A stretch of DNA of 49,707 bases, from NCBI GenBank assembly GCA_028716785.1, contig JAQUPD010000012.1, forward strand, positions 1 through 49,707, written 5' to 3'. The notes beneath the pieces were generated by a model. The model saw nothing but the letters and a program-made list of their open reading frames with translations. It was not told the origin of the DNA and ran no database searches. This stretch comes from Fidelibacterota bacterium. GTDB taxonomy: Bacteria; Fidelibacterota; Fidelibacteria; Fidelibacterales; Fidelibacteraceae. Position numbers and translations under genes: made by a program. This document shows positions 27,758 to 38,072 of the stretch, piece by piece (position 1 is the stretch's first letter; the number at the start of each line of letters is the position of its first letter).

Positions 27758-28771
27758 ATGAGTTTCTCATTTTTCAAACGCTTATCCAGTGATATTGCAA
27801 TTGATCTTGGAACGGCAAACACAGTTATCTATGTCCGTGAAGAAGGGATAGTTGTTAATGAGCCGTCTATAATTGCAAAATCAACCATAAATAACAAGGT
27901 TCTTGCTGTTGGGAAAGATGCAAAAGAAATGATGGGGCGAACCCATCCCAACATTGAAGTTATTCGTCCCATGAAGGATGGGGTTATTGCTAACTTTGAA
28001 ATGACAGATGCTATGCTTCAGGGATTTATAAAAAAAATTAACATTTCACGATTTGCACGTCCACGAATTGTTATATGTGTACCAACGGGAATCACAGAAG
28101 TCGAAAAACGAGCTGTTAAAGAAAGCGGGGAACGAGCAAATGCCCGAGAAATATATCTTATTGAAGAGCCAGTTGCTGCAGCTATAGGTATAGGTATTGA
28201 TATTTCCAAACCCGTGGGAAATATGATAGTGGATATTGGAGGAGGAACAACAGAAATTGCGATTATTGCTCTTAATGGCATTGTAACGAAAGAGAGCATC
28301 CGCATTGCTGGCGATGAGATGAATGAAGCCATTATTCAATATTTCCGAAAAGAACACAATTTGTTGATTGGCGAAAGAACGGCTGAAGAAATAAAAGTCA
28401 CAATTGGTTCTGCCATGAAGGTTGAAGATAAAACCATGTCTGTAAAAGGACGGAATTTTGTTGTGGGTATTCCAAGAACCATTGATGTCACCTCTGATCA
28501 AATTCGAGAATGTCTGCGAGAAACTGTGGATATTATGATTGGAGGCATCAAGCAGACTTTAGAAAATACACCCCCTGAACTTGCTTCTGATATTTTGGAT
28601 CGGGGAATTATTCTTACGGGTGGTGGAGCCCTTTTAAAAGGATTGGATGAACGGGTTCGCGTGGAGACAGAGCTGCCAATTCACTTAGCAGAAGAACCCT
28701 TGCTTTCTGTTGCTATAGGAACGGGAAAAGTTCTGGAAGATGTGGAAAAATATAGAGAAATACTAATGTAA
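27758..28771 (+). CDS. mreB: Rod shape-determining protein MreB
   Basis: 337-residue actin homologue. The nucleotide-binding loops are visible: DLGTANTVIYV (about 17-27), IVDIGGGTTEIA in the middle and ILTGGGALLKGLDERV near the end. It forms membrane-bound filaments that guide lateral wall synthesis. It is first in the run mreB-mreC-mreD-mrdA-rodA, and its TAA overlaps the mreC ATG at 28771. Confidence 0.97.
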   Translation: MSFSFFKRLSSDIAIDLGTANTVIYVREEGIVVNEPSIIAKSTINNKVLAVGKDAKEMMGRTHPNIEVIRPMKDGVIANFEMTDAMLQGFIKKINISRFARPRIVICVPTGITEVEKRAVKESGERANAREIYLIEEPVAAAIGIGIDISKPVGNMIVDIGGGTTEIAIIALNGIVTKESIRIAGDEMNEAIIQYFRKEHNLLIGERTAEEIKVTIGSAMKVEDKTMSVKGRNFVVGIPRTIDVTSDQIRECLRETVDIMIGGIKQTLENTPPELASDILDRGIILTGGGALLKGLDERVRVETELPIHLAEEPLLSVAIGTGKVLEDVEKYREILM

Positions 28772-29556
28772 TGGCTAAAAGATTTATAGATTTTTTTTTA
28801 AAACGCCGATTCCAAATATCTACAATTTTTCTTTTAATCGTTTCCTTTTTAATTTTTTCAGGAACCTCTCATCCTGCCATTTACTACATGCAAATTTGGT
28901 TTAGTGATATTCTTGCACCTCTCAAAGAGCCTATTGTCATATTAAAAGAACTTACAGAAACTCGCAAAACCAATGAAATGCTCAGTCGACACTTGATTCA
29001 ATTGAGTCAAGAAGCTGCCCGTTTTACTTCTCTTTCAGAGGAAAATCAACGACTCCGGGAAATGTTGGATTTGAAAAGAACGTCTAGTTACGACCTTCTT
29101 CCTGCCTTAGTTCTTTCGGAAGGAATCCATAAAAGCGTAAACAGCCTTTTATTAAACAAGGGAAAGAAGGATAGTGTTGACGTGAATGATCCCGTTTTAA
29201 ATGTACAAGGCTTAGTGGGACGAATTTTTTTTGTGGGGGAATCCTCATCCCTAGCTCAGCTTCTTGTTGATCCCAATTTGCGGGTAAGTGTGAAAATCCA
29301 ACCCTCTGGTGCCAAAGGGATTCTTCAATGGTATGGTAAGAACCGTTTTTTAATTGCAGATATTTCTTCTACCTTGGAAGTAAAACCAGGAAATCTTGTG
29401 GTAACTTCAGGTTATTCAGATATCTATCCTAATGATTTACCTGTAGGGATTGTCAGTGAATTAACACCTTCCCCAGATGGTTTTACCAATCTTGTTTTTG
29501 GGGACTTTTTGGTCAATTTTAACCAAATTCATGAGGTATTTATTCTGCTTCAATGA
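28771..29556 (+). CDS. mreC: Rod shape-determining protein MreC
   Basis: 261-residue periplasmic scaffold protein with one N-terminal membrane anchor (about 15-33), a coiled-coil region (about 65-105: SRHLIQLSQEAARF..EENQRLREML) and C-terminal beta domains with the typical VGRIFFVGESSS and GNLVVTSGYSDIYP motifs. It links MreB with PBP2 and RodA. It overlaps mreB by one base and mreD by four (ATGA). Confidence 0.94.
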   Translation: MAKRFIDFFLKRRFQISTIFLLIVSFLIFSGTSHPAIYYMQIWFSDILAPLKEPIVILKELTETRKTNEMLSRHLIQLSQEAARFTSLSEENQRLREMLDLKRTSSYDLLPALVLSEGIHKSVNSLLLNKGKKDSVDVNDPVLNVQGLVGRIFFVGESSSLAQLLVDPNLRVSVKIQPSGAKGILQWYGKNRFLIADISSTLEVKPGNLVVTSGYSDIYPNDLPVGIVSELTPSPDGFTNLVFGDFLVNFNQIHEVFILLQ

Positions 29557-30041
29557 AAACAAAACAAACGATAAAATGGGTCCTTCTGATTGCAGGAATT
29601 ATCTTACTTCAATATTTGTTTAACGAGTTACTCGATATTAAAGGAATTCGACCTGATCTTTTTCTCATTTTTCTCATTTATTTAGCCTTTCATCTCTCCC
29701 CAACACAAACAGTATGGGTCGCTTTTTTTCTGGGAATGTTAGAGGATCTTCTTTTTCACCCAATGGTTATTGGTCTTTCCCCGTTACTTAAAACATTTAC
29801 AGGATTTATCCTTGCCAAACTCGTTCATCAATCGTATATCCATCTCCGTTTTTTCTCAATTATCTCGTCGATCATCCTGATTTTTTTGAACCACGTGATC
29901 TTTAATTGGATTATATTTATCGATATGCCAATGCGTTTTATTGAAATTTTAGTGAATTATAGTTTGCCAGAAGTATTATATACGGGAGGGATCTTTTTAT
30001 TGGCAACATATTTTATCTCTCTTTCTCCCGAAACAGAATAA
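29553..30041 (+). CDS. mreD: Rod shape-determining protein MreD
   Basis: 162 residues with about five membrane helices, the expected size for MreD. The pattern DLFLIFLIYLAFHLSPTQ, then WVAFFLGMLEDLLFHPM, is typical of the family (G-x-x-x-D-L turn). Sequence is poorly conserved generally, so the identity rests on position between mreC and mrdA and on the hydrophobicity pattern. Stop and next start overlap as TAATG at 30041. Confidence 0.88.
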   Translation: MKTKQTIKWVLLIAGIILLQYLFNELLDIKGIRPDLFLIFLIYLAFHLSPTQTVWVAFFLGMLEDLLFHPMVIGLSPLLKTFTGFILAKLVHQSYIHLRFFSIISSIILIFLNHVIFNWIIFIDMPMRFIEILVNYSLPEVLYTGGIFLLATYFISLSPETE

Positions 30042-31819
30042 TGGTACAATCACATGGAAATACCCTCACTTCAATCCGTTTTTATGTCTTTATAGGCATA
30101 ACCGTCGTTATTTTTGTCCTCCTTTTATATCGCATTTATGATTTGCAAATCCGACAGTATTCTGATCTTTCTTCAGAAGCCGTTAGAAATATGTATCGCC
30201 AATATAATATACCAGCACCTCGTGGCATCATTTATGATCGGTATAACCGTCCCCTTGTTTATAATCAATCAAACTACGATCTTGAAGTTTACCCCTTTGA
30301 AATTAATCGCGATAAAAAAACGTGGGACAACCTCGCTGAGATTTTGCAAGTTCCAGTTGAAACATTAAAGGAACGTTTGGAAAATTCCATGAATGGTTAT
30401 TATAGACCAACAAAAATTGCATCAAGTCTTGATTTTGCTACTGTCACACGTATTCAGGAAAATCTTTTAGAGCTCAAAGGGGTGATTTTAACATCTCGCC
30501 CTACCCGTCAATATGCCCCTGGTATTACCTCAGGTCACCTTCTTGGTTATACGGCTGAAATTGATAGAAATAGTATGGAAATCCTTATGAGTAAAGGATA
30601 TCGCCCGGGTGATTTTATCGGCGTTAAAGGAGTTGAAAAATCCTATGAAGAAGAATTAAGAGGTGTAAATGGAACGCGTTTTGTACGGGTTAATGCCCTT
30701 GGCATGGACTTTGGAGAAGATTATTCCAAAAGTATTCCTGTGATTCCGGGAAATGATTTATATTTAACAATTAACATGGATTTACAACGGTATGTAGAAT
30801 CGCTTTTGGATACATTACCTTATTCTGTTACGGTTTTGGATTATACCAATGGAGAAATCTTAGCCATAACATCTCAACCAGAATTTAATCCTGCAATTTT
30901 TTCAGGAAGTGTTGATTACGATGCTTGGTTGGCACTGCTCAATGATCCTCATATGCCCCTTATTAATCGAACTGTTCAAGGACTTTATCCTCCGGGCTCC
31001 ATATTTAAACTTGTTACCACTGTTGCTGCTGTGAATGATAAAGTCATTTTACCATCACACCAATACTTTTGTTCTGGATCCTATCGACTGGGTCGGCGGG
31101 TCTATAAATGCTGGAATGAAGGAGGTCATGGGACACTCGATCTGTATGGTGCCATTGAAAGATCCTGTAATGTCTATTTTTATCAATTGATTCAAGAAGT
31201 TGGCCTTGATCGATGGTATCACTATGGAAGTGCTTTTAAGATTGGTACCTTAACGGGAATTGATATCCCCGATGAAAAAGCAGGAATCCTCCCCAATAGG
31301 GACTATTTAGATAATAAATATGGTCAAAATGGATGGACAAGTGGCCTTTTATTAAATATGGTTATTGGGCAAGGAGATGTTATAGTAACACCCCTAGATA
31401 TGGCACGTTATGTTTCTATCATTGCATCACGAGGGAAAATATCAACACCCCATGTGGGGCGGGCAATCTATGATAAACAAAAAGGAAGTCTTCACACCCT
31501 CTCATTTCCTTCTGATTCGTTACATGAGATCAAATCAACTTCGTGGGATGTTCTTCATGAGGGTATGCGACGCGTTGTAGCTGGAGAGAAAGGCACAGCA
31601 AAAATCATGAATATTCCCTATCTTGAGATGTATGGAAAAACAGGAACTGCTCAAAATCCTCATGGAGAAGCTCATGGCTGGTTTATTGGCTTTGTGAAAA
31701 ATCAACATTTTCCGTACGCAATTGTGGTTTTTGTTGAACATGGCAAATCAGGAAGTGCGTCTGCAGCCCCGATAGCGCGCAAAGTTTTAGAGTATTTTTG
31801 GGAAATAAAGGCTTTTTGA
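30041..31819 (+). CDS. mrdA: Penicillin-binding protein 2 (elongation transpeptidase)
   Basis: 592-residue class B PBP. It has an N-terminal membrane anchor (about 12-32), a dimerisation domain with RGIIYDRYNRPLVYN, and the transpeptidase domain with active-site SIFK in YPPGSIFKLVTT (about 318), SCN in ERSCNVYFYQ (about 375) and KTGTAQNPHGEAHGWFIGF (about 533). It crosslinks lateral-wall peptidoglycan with RodA as partner glycosyltransferase, whose gene starts in the overlap TGATG at 31819. Confidence 0.96.
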   Translation: MVQSHGNTLTSIRFYVFIGITVVIFVLLLYRIYDLQIRQYSDLSSEAVRNMYRQYNIPAPRGIIYDRYNRPLVYNQSNYDLEVYPFEINRDKKTWDNLAEILQVPVETLKERLENSMNGYYRPTKIASSLDFATVTRIQENLLELKGVILTSRPTRQYAPGITSGHLLGYTAEIDRNSMEILMSKGYRPGDFIGVKGVEKSYEEELRGVNGTRFVRVNALGMDFGEDYSKSIPVIPGNDLYLTINMDLQRYVESLLDTLPYSVTVLDYTNGEILAITSQPEFNPAIFSGSVDYDAWLALLNDPHMPLINRTVQGLYPPGSIFKLVTTVAAVNDKVILPSHQYFCSGSYRLGRRVYKCWNEGGHGTLDLYGAIERSCNVYFYQLIQEVGLDRWYHYGSAFKIGTLTGIDIPDEKAGILPNRDYLDNKYGQNGWTSGLLLNMVIGQGDVIVTPLDMARYVSIIASRGKISTPHVGRAIYDKQKGSLHTLSFPSDSLHEIKSTSWDVLHEGMRRVVAGEKGTAKIMNIPYLEMYGKTGTAQNPHGEAHGWFIGFVKNQHFPYAIVVFVEHGKSGSASAAPIARKVLEYFWEIKAF

Positions 31820-33084
31820 TGAAGTATCTTCAACATATCCGAGGAAAAATAGAAGAGCTAGATTACCTTTCGGTTACCCTTGTTCTTGTTCTTACTATTA
31901 TAGGACTCTTTACAATCTATAGCGCAACAAGTTATGGATCGGAGTCCACCTGGCCGTCTCACTTTGTGATTCAACTTATTGCCCTTTTTTTGGGCATTGT
32001 ATTTTTTTTAATAATTTATCTGATTCCCAAACAAGTTCTTATTAATTATGCCTGGATTCTTTACTGTTTAAGCGGTTTACTCCTCATTATCCCCTTTTTT
32101 ATGCCTGGAACAACAACTATAGCAAACCGATGGATTGATTTAAAAATTATTAAACTCCAACCGTCGGAGTTTATGAAATTTTTTCTAATTTTAATGCTAG
32201 CCCGATATTTTTCAACAACTAAAAATTCAACTGAAAGATTTAAATATGTTTTAAAGCCTTTGTTTTTAACCCTTATTCCCTTTGGTCTTGTTTTTTTTCA
32301 ACCCGATTTAGGGACTTCCCTTGTCTATCTGGCAATTTTTATTGCCATGCTTTTTGCCTCAGGCTTTAAAATCTATTATATCGCTCTTCTTATCGCTCCT
32401 TTGATTACAATTCTTACTGCTTTTAATCTAACAGCTTTTACAATATGGGGGATTGTCTTAGGAATTATAATTTTCATCAACCAAAAAAATCTTTTAGCTT
32501 CATCTGGAATTTTTTTGGGGAATGTCACTATAGGTCTTATTACACCTTTGATTTGGAATAATTTAAAGCCCTATCAGCAGACACGCATTTTAACAATGTT
32601 TAATACTGAATTGGATCCTCAAGGAGCAGGATATCAAGTGATTCAATCACAAATTGCTATAGGCTCAGGAGGCTTTCGAGGAAAAGGATTTATGTCCGGA
32701 ACACAAACACATCTTCGTTTTATTCCCGAACAACATACAGATTTTATCTTTTCCGTGATTGCAGAGGAAATGGGATTTATCATGGTTGTTATCCTTTTTA
32801 TTTTATTCTTTACCCTTTTTATTCGCTGGTTTCAAATGGCTTTTCATGTGAAGGATAAATTTGGTTCACTCCTGATTGTAGGAGGTGCTTCAGCCTTGCT
32901 TTTTCACTTTTTTATTAACATTGGGATGACCATCGGACTTTTACCTGTTACCGGAAAACCGCTTCCTTTTATCAGTTATGGAGGGAGTTTTTTAGTAACG
33001 TGTTATGGATTGGTGGGATTGATCCTCAATGGGAATTCAGAACAAATTTTCAGGGCAAAGTCGTTATCTCTAAGTGATTGGTAA
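31819..33084 (+). CDS. rodA: RodA SEDS-family peptidoglycan glycosyltransferase
   Basis: 421 residues, about ten membrane helices. FFQPDLGTSLVYLAIF and the extracellular loop FIPEQHTDFIFSVIAEEMG (about 304) carry the conserved acidic residues; the Asp of HTDF corresponds to the essential SEDS residue as I recall it. PFISYGGSFLVTCYG is the C-terminal signature. I start at ATG 31819, which overlaps the mrdA stop; the frame is open upstream to 31798 but within mrdA. Confidence 0.96.
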   Translation: MKYLQHIRGKIEELDYLSVTLVLVLTIIGLFTIYSATSYGSESTWPSHFVIQLIALFLGIVFFLIIYLIPKQVLINYAWILYCLSGLLLIIPFFMPGTTTIANRWIDLKIIKLQPSEFMKFFLILMLARYFSTTKNSTERFKYVLKPLFLTLIPFGLVFFQPDLGTSLVYLAIFIAMLFASGFKIYYIALLIAPLITILTAFNLTAFTIWGIVLGIIIFINQKNLLASSGIFLGNVTIGLITPLIWNNLKPYQQTRILTMFNTELDPQGAGYQVIQSQIAIGSGGFRGKGFMSGTQTHLRFIPEQHTDFIFSVIAEEMGFIMVVILFILFFTLFIRWFQMAFHVKDKFGSLLIVGGASALLFHFFINIGMTIGLLPVTGKPLPFISYGGSFLVTCYGLVGLILNGNSEQIFRAKSLSLSDW

Positions 33085-33112
33085 AAGCTTATTTTCCCTT
33101 TAAATTTTAACT

Positions 33113-33562
33113 ATGTCTAAAATCGTTGCAACAAACAAACGTGCTTATCACGATTATCATATTCTTGAAACTCTGGAAGCTGGCTTGGCTTTAAAAGGGT
33201 CTGAGGTGAAATCCATTCGGGAAGGAAAAATAAGTCTTCAAGATGCTTATTGCTATTTTCAGAACGGGGAACTTTATCTGCTTCAGTGTCATATTGCTCC
33301 TTATTCTCATCAAGGCTATGAGGACCATGATCCTTTAAGGTCTCGGAAACTTCTACTTCATCAGGATGAACTGCGGAAGTTGTGGAAAAAGAAACAGGAA
33401 TCGAGATACACACTTATTCCTTTAAAAGTATATTGGAGCAAGAATCGTTTAAAAGTGGAAATTGCTCTGGCAAAAGGAAAAAAGAGTTATGATAAACGCC
33501 AGGATATGGCAGAGAAAGAATCGAAACGAATGATGGAACGTATTATGAAGCAAAAAAGGTAA
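33113..33562 (+). CDS. smpB: SsrA-binding protein SmpB
   Basis: 149 residues. The family pattern is visible: NKRAYHDYHILETLEAGLAL, KGSEVKSIREGKISLQDAY, then RSRKLLLHQDELRKL and a basic C-terminal tail (DKRQDMAEKESKRMMERIMK). It binds tmRNA and rescues stalled ribosomes. It follows rodA by 28 bases and precedes tyrS by 3. Confidence 0.97.
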   Translation: MSKIVATNKRAYHDYHILETLEAGLALKGSEVKSIREGKISLQDAYCYFQNGELYLLQCHIAPYSHQGYEDHDPLRSRKLLLHQDELRKLWKKKQESRYTLIPLKVYWSKNRLKVEIALAKGKKSYDKRQDMAEKESKRMMERIMKQKR

Positions 33563-33565
33563 ACA

Positions 33566-34777
33566 ATGACTCATTTTCCACCTTTAAATGAACAGATGGA
33601 TTTGATCCGAAAGGGAACAGAAGAAATTATTCCTGAAGAAGAACTGGTTCAGAAAATTACAAAATCAATCAAAACAGGTACACCGTTACGCATTAAATTA
33701 GGTGCTGATCCAAGTCATCCAGACCTTCATATTGGTCATGGTATTGTGTTAAATAAATTGAGAACCTTTCAGGATCTTGGTCATCAAGCTGTTTTAATTA
33801 TTGGGGATTTTACAGCGATGATTGGTGATCCCTCAGGAAAAAATAAAACACGTCCCCCTTTAACGCTTGATGAAACCAAAGAAAATGCACAGACTTATTT
33901 TGAGCAGGCTGGGATTATTCTTGATACTCAACATCTGGAAATTCATTATAATTCTACCTGGTTGAATAAACTATCGTTTGAGGATATTATTGTTTTATCC
34001 TCAAAATACACTGTTGCCCGTATATTGGAGAGGGATGACTTTTCAAAACGCTATAAAGAGGGGATTCCTATTTCTATTCATGAACTTTTATATCCCTTGG
34101 CGCAGGCTTACGATAGTTATGTGATTCGTGCGGATGTTGAAATTGGGGGGACAGATCAGAAATTTAACTTTCTTGTTGCACGGGATATCCAGCGGGAATA
34201 CGGACAGGATCCTCAAGTTATTCTTACAATGCCAATTTTGGAAGGAACTGATGGCGTAGAAAAAATGTCCAAATCCTTGGGCAATTATATTGCCCTTACA
34301 GATTCTCCAGAAGAAATGTATGGGAAAACCCTTTCCATTCCCGATGAACTCATTTTACGCTATTTTATTTTTACCACCGATTTATCCTCTAACGAGATTG
34401 AAAAAATAAAGCAAAACTTAGAAGGGGGAGGAAATCCCAGAGATGCAAAACACGAATTGGCGTGGCAATTAGTACGACGGTATCATTCGAAAGAGGTTGC
34501 CGATAAAGCACGGGCTCATTTTCATAAAGTTTTTGTGAAAGGTGGTAATCCCGATGAAATGGACGAGTATATTGTAAAACCGGGTGAAAGACTTGTTGAT
34601 ATTATGGTTGCTTCAGGTCAGGTTGCCTCTGCCAGTGAAGCAAAGCGCTTGATTCGCTATGGCGGCGTATCACTGGATAATAAGAAGATTATGGATCCTC
34701 AAGCATGCGTTTCAGGTGATAAAGAAGCTGTCCTAAAAATAGGGAAGCGGAAGTTTTTAAAATTAAAAAAATCTTAA
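33566..34777 (+). CDS. tyrS: Tyrosyl-tRNA synthetase
   Basis: 403-residue class I synthetase. It has the HIGH signature in HPDLHIGHGIVLNKLRTF (about 52-69), a KMSKS loop in GVEKMSKSLGN (about 230-240) and a C-terminal S4 RNA-binding domain from about 335 (GERLVDIMVASGQVASASEA). Length and layout fit the TyrZ-like subgroup. It charges tRNA-Tyr in the cytoplasm. Confidence 0.96.
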   Translation: MTHFPPLNEQMDLIRKGTEEIIPEEELVQKITKSIKTGTPLRIKLGADPSHPDLHIGHGIVLNKLRTFQDLGHQAVLIIGDFTAMIGDPSGKNKTRPPLTLDETKENAQTYFEQAGIILDTQHLEIHYNSTWLNKLSFEDIIVLSSKYTVARILERDDFSKRYKEGIPISIHELLYPLAQAYDSYVIRADVEIGGTDQKFNFLVARDIQREYGQDPQVILTMPILEGTDGVEKMSKSLGNYIALTDSPEEMYGKTLSIPDELILRYFIFTTDLSSNEIEKIKQNLEGGGNPRDAKHELAWQLVRRYHSKEVADKARAHFHKVFVKGGNPDEMDEYIVKPGERLVDIMVASGQVASASEAKRLIRYGGVSLDNKKIMDPQACVSGDKEAVLKIGKRKFLKLKKS

Positions 34778-34782
34778 CTTAG

Positions 34783-37020
34783 ATGTGCTTAGCCACTTTA
34801 TTTAAAGGATTTTTTCTGTTTCTCATGAGTGTTTTTGCCATGGCCAGTGATTATCAATGGCCAACCAATGCAACACGACTTTTAAGTGGAACCTTTGGCG
34901 AGACACGGAGTGCCCATTTTCATTCGGGTATTGATATTAAAACATGGGCACAAAAGGGTTACGAATGCTATGCACCTGCCGATGGCTATATCGAACGCGT
35001 TACGGTGAGTCCTTATGGCTATGGAAAAGCTCTGTATATCCATCTAAGGGATCAACGAATTGCTGTTTTCGCTCATCTAGATTCCTTTTATGGGCCTATT
35101 GCAGATCGTGTTTGCCAAGAGCAGTCACTGTCGAAAAAGGTCTTTTTGGATCTTTCCTTTCCACCGGGAGCATATCCGGTAAAAAAAGGGGAGATCGTGG
35201 CATATTCAGGAAATTCTGGAACAGTGGTTCCACACATTCATTTTGAACTCCGAGATTCCATGAATTATCCTATCAACCCGCTATTAAATGGTTTTCCCAT
35301 AAAGGATAATATTGCACCAGAACCTGTTGAAATTGCTTTTGTCCCCCTTGGTCCCAATGCCCGCGTGAATGGTTCCTTGGGAGATATGATTTTCCCTTTA
35401 GAATCCATCCATGGGAATCTCTATACTGTAGCAGATACGATTTATTTATACGGAACGTATGGGATAAATTTAAAAGCCTGGGATCGCGCCAATAATGCTT
35501 ACAACAAAAATGGTGTCTATTCCATCTCCCTTTTTCTAGATGGGAAAAATATTTTTGAAAGTCAGTTTGATATCCTTTTTTGGGATTATACCCATTGGAT
35601 GAACGAAGACCGAAATTATCGACTTTCTTATGAAGGAAATGGTATTTTTTACAAATTATATACATCTGACCTCACGAAAGTTTTATCCTTTTATAAACAA
35701 AAAAACAAGGGTTACCTTATTATTGATGAAGGAACTCATCTGTGTGAAATTTTTGTTCGGGATGCCATGGGGAACGAATCCTGCGTAAAAATTCCTGTAA
35801 AAGGTATGCCGACACCCCAAAATCCCTGTACGGTAAAAAAAATAGGTCACGAATGGTTTGTTATCCTTGATTCAACGTATTGGATTAATCATTCGCAAGA
35901 TATTTTAAAAATAGACCACTATAATTCCTTAGGGTCTTTAATCAAGGAGCAAACCTATCCCTTAAGATCAATTGACATGGGGATCTTTACTCTTTACCCT
36001 GAAAACGAGACAGCTGTTTTTTTATGTCGTATTTTGCCAAACAAGGGACCAGCGCTACCTCCGGTGCTAACATATATTTATCCCAATGAAACCTATCCTA
36101 AAAGTGATATTTCTATCATTCCAAGACATTTTTCCCAAGGGATTCTGTTTGACATCAAGGCGAAAGGGTTTTTGCCACCTTCGATCATATTATCTTTAGA
36201 AGGAAGGATGTGTAACGCCCTCAAATGGGAACCCATTTCTGTCAACCAAGGAAGGACAACCATTATTCCGGTAGAAGAATTTGAAATATATGACTATTTA
36301 AATGTTTATAATTATCAGGGAATGACCTTAGAAACTGTTTGGCAGATAATGCCTCAGTGTGTAAAATTCACTGATCATGTAATACTCTCTTCTTCGGATA
36401 GTCTTTTTGAAGTAAACATTGCACAGGAGACCTTTTTTAGGGATGTTCTTACCTGGATTGTTGAAAATGAAGCAAGCAACAATCCTGAGGGTGGTAAAAT
36501 TTTATCAACTCTTTATTCACTTCATCCCATGGATCAACCTTTGAATTGTCCCCTTGAGATCGTCCTCAAAACGCAGCCTGGGTATGTCGATGATAGATCA
36601 AAGGGATTATATTGTAAAAAAGATGAGGGAACATGGTCGTTGATTCAGGAAAGGTATGATGCTATGGGGACCTGTTACCGATCAAAGGTTCAGCAGTGTG
36701 GGACGTATGCAATCCTCGAGGATACCATGCCGCCAATTCTTAATAAAATGTTTCCAGAAGAAGGCGGTCGCTATAGGGCAGAAACGTTAAAAGAAGCTTG
36801 GATTGAGGTTACGGATAATTTAAGCGGGATTGATCCTGAGGAAATTCAAGTTTTTTTAAATGGGACTTGGATGATTTATTATTATAATGATCCAACAGGA
36901 ATCGTGTCAGTAAAAATGCCAGAGATTTTGCCAAGGGGTAAAAACACGCTTTGGTGGAATTTTAAAGATAAAGCGGGACACACACAGGGGAAAAGTATTA
37001 ATTTTTATGTAATCGGATAA
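34783..37020 (+). CDS. Secreted M23-family metallopeptidase with long C-terminal region
   Basis: 745 residues with an N-terminal signal peptide (about 1-22, ending FAMAS). A peptidoglycan endopeptidase-like M23 (LytM) domain follows at about 25-165, with zinc ligands in AHFHSGIDIK (about 44-53) and HIHFELRD (about 149-156). The remaining about 580 residues are beta-rich and resemble immunoglobulin-like segments such as ITDNLSGIDPEEIQVFLNG near the end. Such proteins remodel peptidoglycan at the outer face; the extension may bind envelope components. It is 5 bases after tyrS. Confidence 0.85.
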   Translation: MCLATLFKGFFLFLMSVFAMASDYQWPTNATRLLSGTFGETRSAHFHSGIDIKTWAQKGYECYAPADGYIERVTVSPYGYGKALYIHLRDQRIAVFAHLDSFYGPIADRVCQEQSLSKKVFLDLSFPPGAYPVKKGEIVAYSGNSGTVVPHIHFELRDSMNYPINPLLNGFPIKDNIAPEPVEIAFVPLGPNARVNGSLGDMIFPLESIHGNLYTVADTIYLYGTYGINLKAWDRANNAYNKNGVYSISLFLDGKNIFESQFDILFWDYTHWMNEDRNYRLSYEGNGIFYKLYTSDLTKVLSFYKQKNKGYLIIDEGTHLCEIFVRDAMGNESCVKIPVKGMPTPQNPCTVKKIGHEWFVILDSTYWINHSQDILKIDHYNSLGSLIKEQTYPLRSIDMGIFTLYPENETAVFLCRILPNKGPALPPVLTYIYPNETYPKSDISIIPRHFSQGILFDIKAKGFLPPSIILSLEGRMCNALKWEPISVNQGRTTIIPVEEFEIYDYLNVYNYQGMTLETVWQIMPQCVKFTDHVILSSSDSLFEVNIAQETFFRDVLTWIVENEASNNPEGGKILSTLYSLHPMDQPLNCPLEIVLKTQPGYVDDRSKGLYCKKDEGTWSLIQERYDAMGTCYRSKVQQCGTYAILEDTMPPILNKMFPEEGGRYRAETLKEAWIEVTDNLSGIDPEEIQVFLNGTWMIYYYNDPTGIVSVKMPEILPRGKNTLWWNFKDKAGHTQGKSINFYVIG

Positions 37021-37036
37021 AGATAGGATTGTAGCG

Positions 37037-37441
37037 ATGAAAGAGAAGCAGAAAGAACTTTTGATTCAGAAAGCATGCCAGGTGCGAGAAAAGGCCCATG
37101 CTCCTTATTCACAGTTTAAAGTAGGTGCTGTTTTAGAAGGGAAATCGGGAAACTTGTATATGGGTGTTAATGTGGAGAGCAGTTCTTATGGCCTTTCGGT
37201 ATGTGCTGAGCGAAATGCTATTGCAAGGGCTGTTTCAGAGGGAGAAACATCGTTTAAACGGATTGTAGTAGCAAGTCATGGCGGGGTGAGTCCTTGCGGT
37301 GCTTGTAGACAAGTTCTTTGGGATATTTGTGGTGATATTGAAGTAATTATGGTTGATGAAACGGGGAAAGTGGTTCGACAGATGAAAACATCTGATCTTT
37401 TTCCTGTTGCCTTTGATAAAGAGAAGTTAGCTCATGAGTAA
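37037..37441 (+). CDS. cdd: Cytidine deaminase
   Basis: 134 residues, homotetrameric type. Zinc-binding and catalytic residues are visible in CAERNA (C56, E58) and SPCGACRQVL (C87, C90). It deaminates cytidine and deoxycytidine to uridine and deoxyuridine. It overlaps the following uridine kinase gene by 8 bases, the start of a nucleoside-salvage set with tdk and the CNT transporter. Confidence 0.95.
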   Translation: MKEKQKELLIQKACQVREKAHAPYSQFKVGAVLEGKSGNLYMGVNVESSSYGLSVCAERNAIARAVSEGETSFKRIVVASHGGVSPCGACRQVLWDICGDIEVIMVDETGKVVRQMKTSDLFPVAFDKEKLAHE

Positions 37442-38072
37442 AACTGTGTGTGTTGTTATTGGATTAGCAGGAGGAAGCGGATCGGGGAAAACATCTGTAG
37501 CAAAGGCATTGGCTCGGGATTTTAAAAATAAAGGAGCTGTTGTTATTGAACAGGATTGGTATTATCGGAATATACCTGAAGATTCGGACATTAATGTTGC
37601 AGATTGGAATTTTGATCATCCCGATTCGGTAGAATTCCCTCTTCTTATTGAGCATTTAAAATCTTTAAGGAAGGGAATCCCCATTGATGCCCCTCAATAT
37701 GATTACAAAACCCATTCTCGCATGGAAAAAACACGTCGGATTTATCCTCAACCTGTTATCATTCTTGAAGGAATTTTAATTCTGGATAATCCAGAACTGA
37801 GGGAATTGCTTGATATAAAAATTTATGTCGATACTGATGCTGATGTGCGATTTATTCGACGCTTACAACGAGATATCCATGAACGGGGAAGAAGTGTCGA
37901 TAACGTTATTACTCAGTATTATAAAACGGTTCGTCCCATGCACGAGACATTTGTAGAGCAAAGCAAAAAACATGCAGATATCATCATTCCTCAGGGAGCA
38001 GAAAATTATGTGGCAATTGATGTTTTAAAAACAAAAATAAAATGGTTATTGAGGGAAGCACATGGACGGTGA
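37434..38072 (+). CDS. udk: Uridine kinase
   Basis: 212 residues. The P-loop GGSGSGKTS is at about 13-21, followed by [20 protein letters not shown] and YDYKTHSRM, then the arginine-rich [12 protein letters not shown] lid region. It phosphorylates uridine and cytidine to their monophosphates. Overlaps with cdd (8 bases) and tdk (11 bases) show the three are co-translated. Confidence 0.95.
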   Translation: MSKTVCVVIGLAGGSGSGKTSVAKALARDFKNKGAVVIEQDWYYRNIPEDSDINVADWNFDHPDSVEFPLLIEHLKSLRKGIPIDAPQYDYKTHSRMEKTRRIYPQPVIILEGILILDNPELRELLDIKIYVDTDADVRFIRRLQRDIHERGRSVDNVITQYYKTVRPMHETFVEQSKKHADIIIPQGAENYVAIDVLKTKIKWLLREAHGR

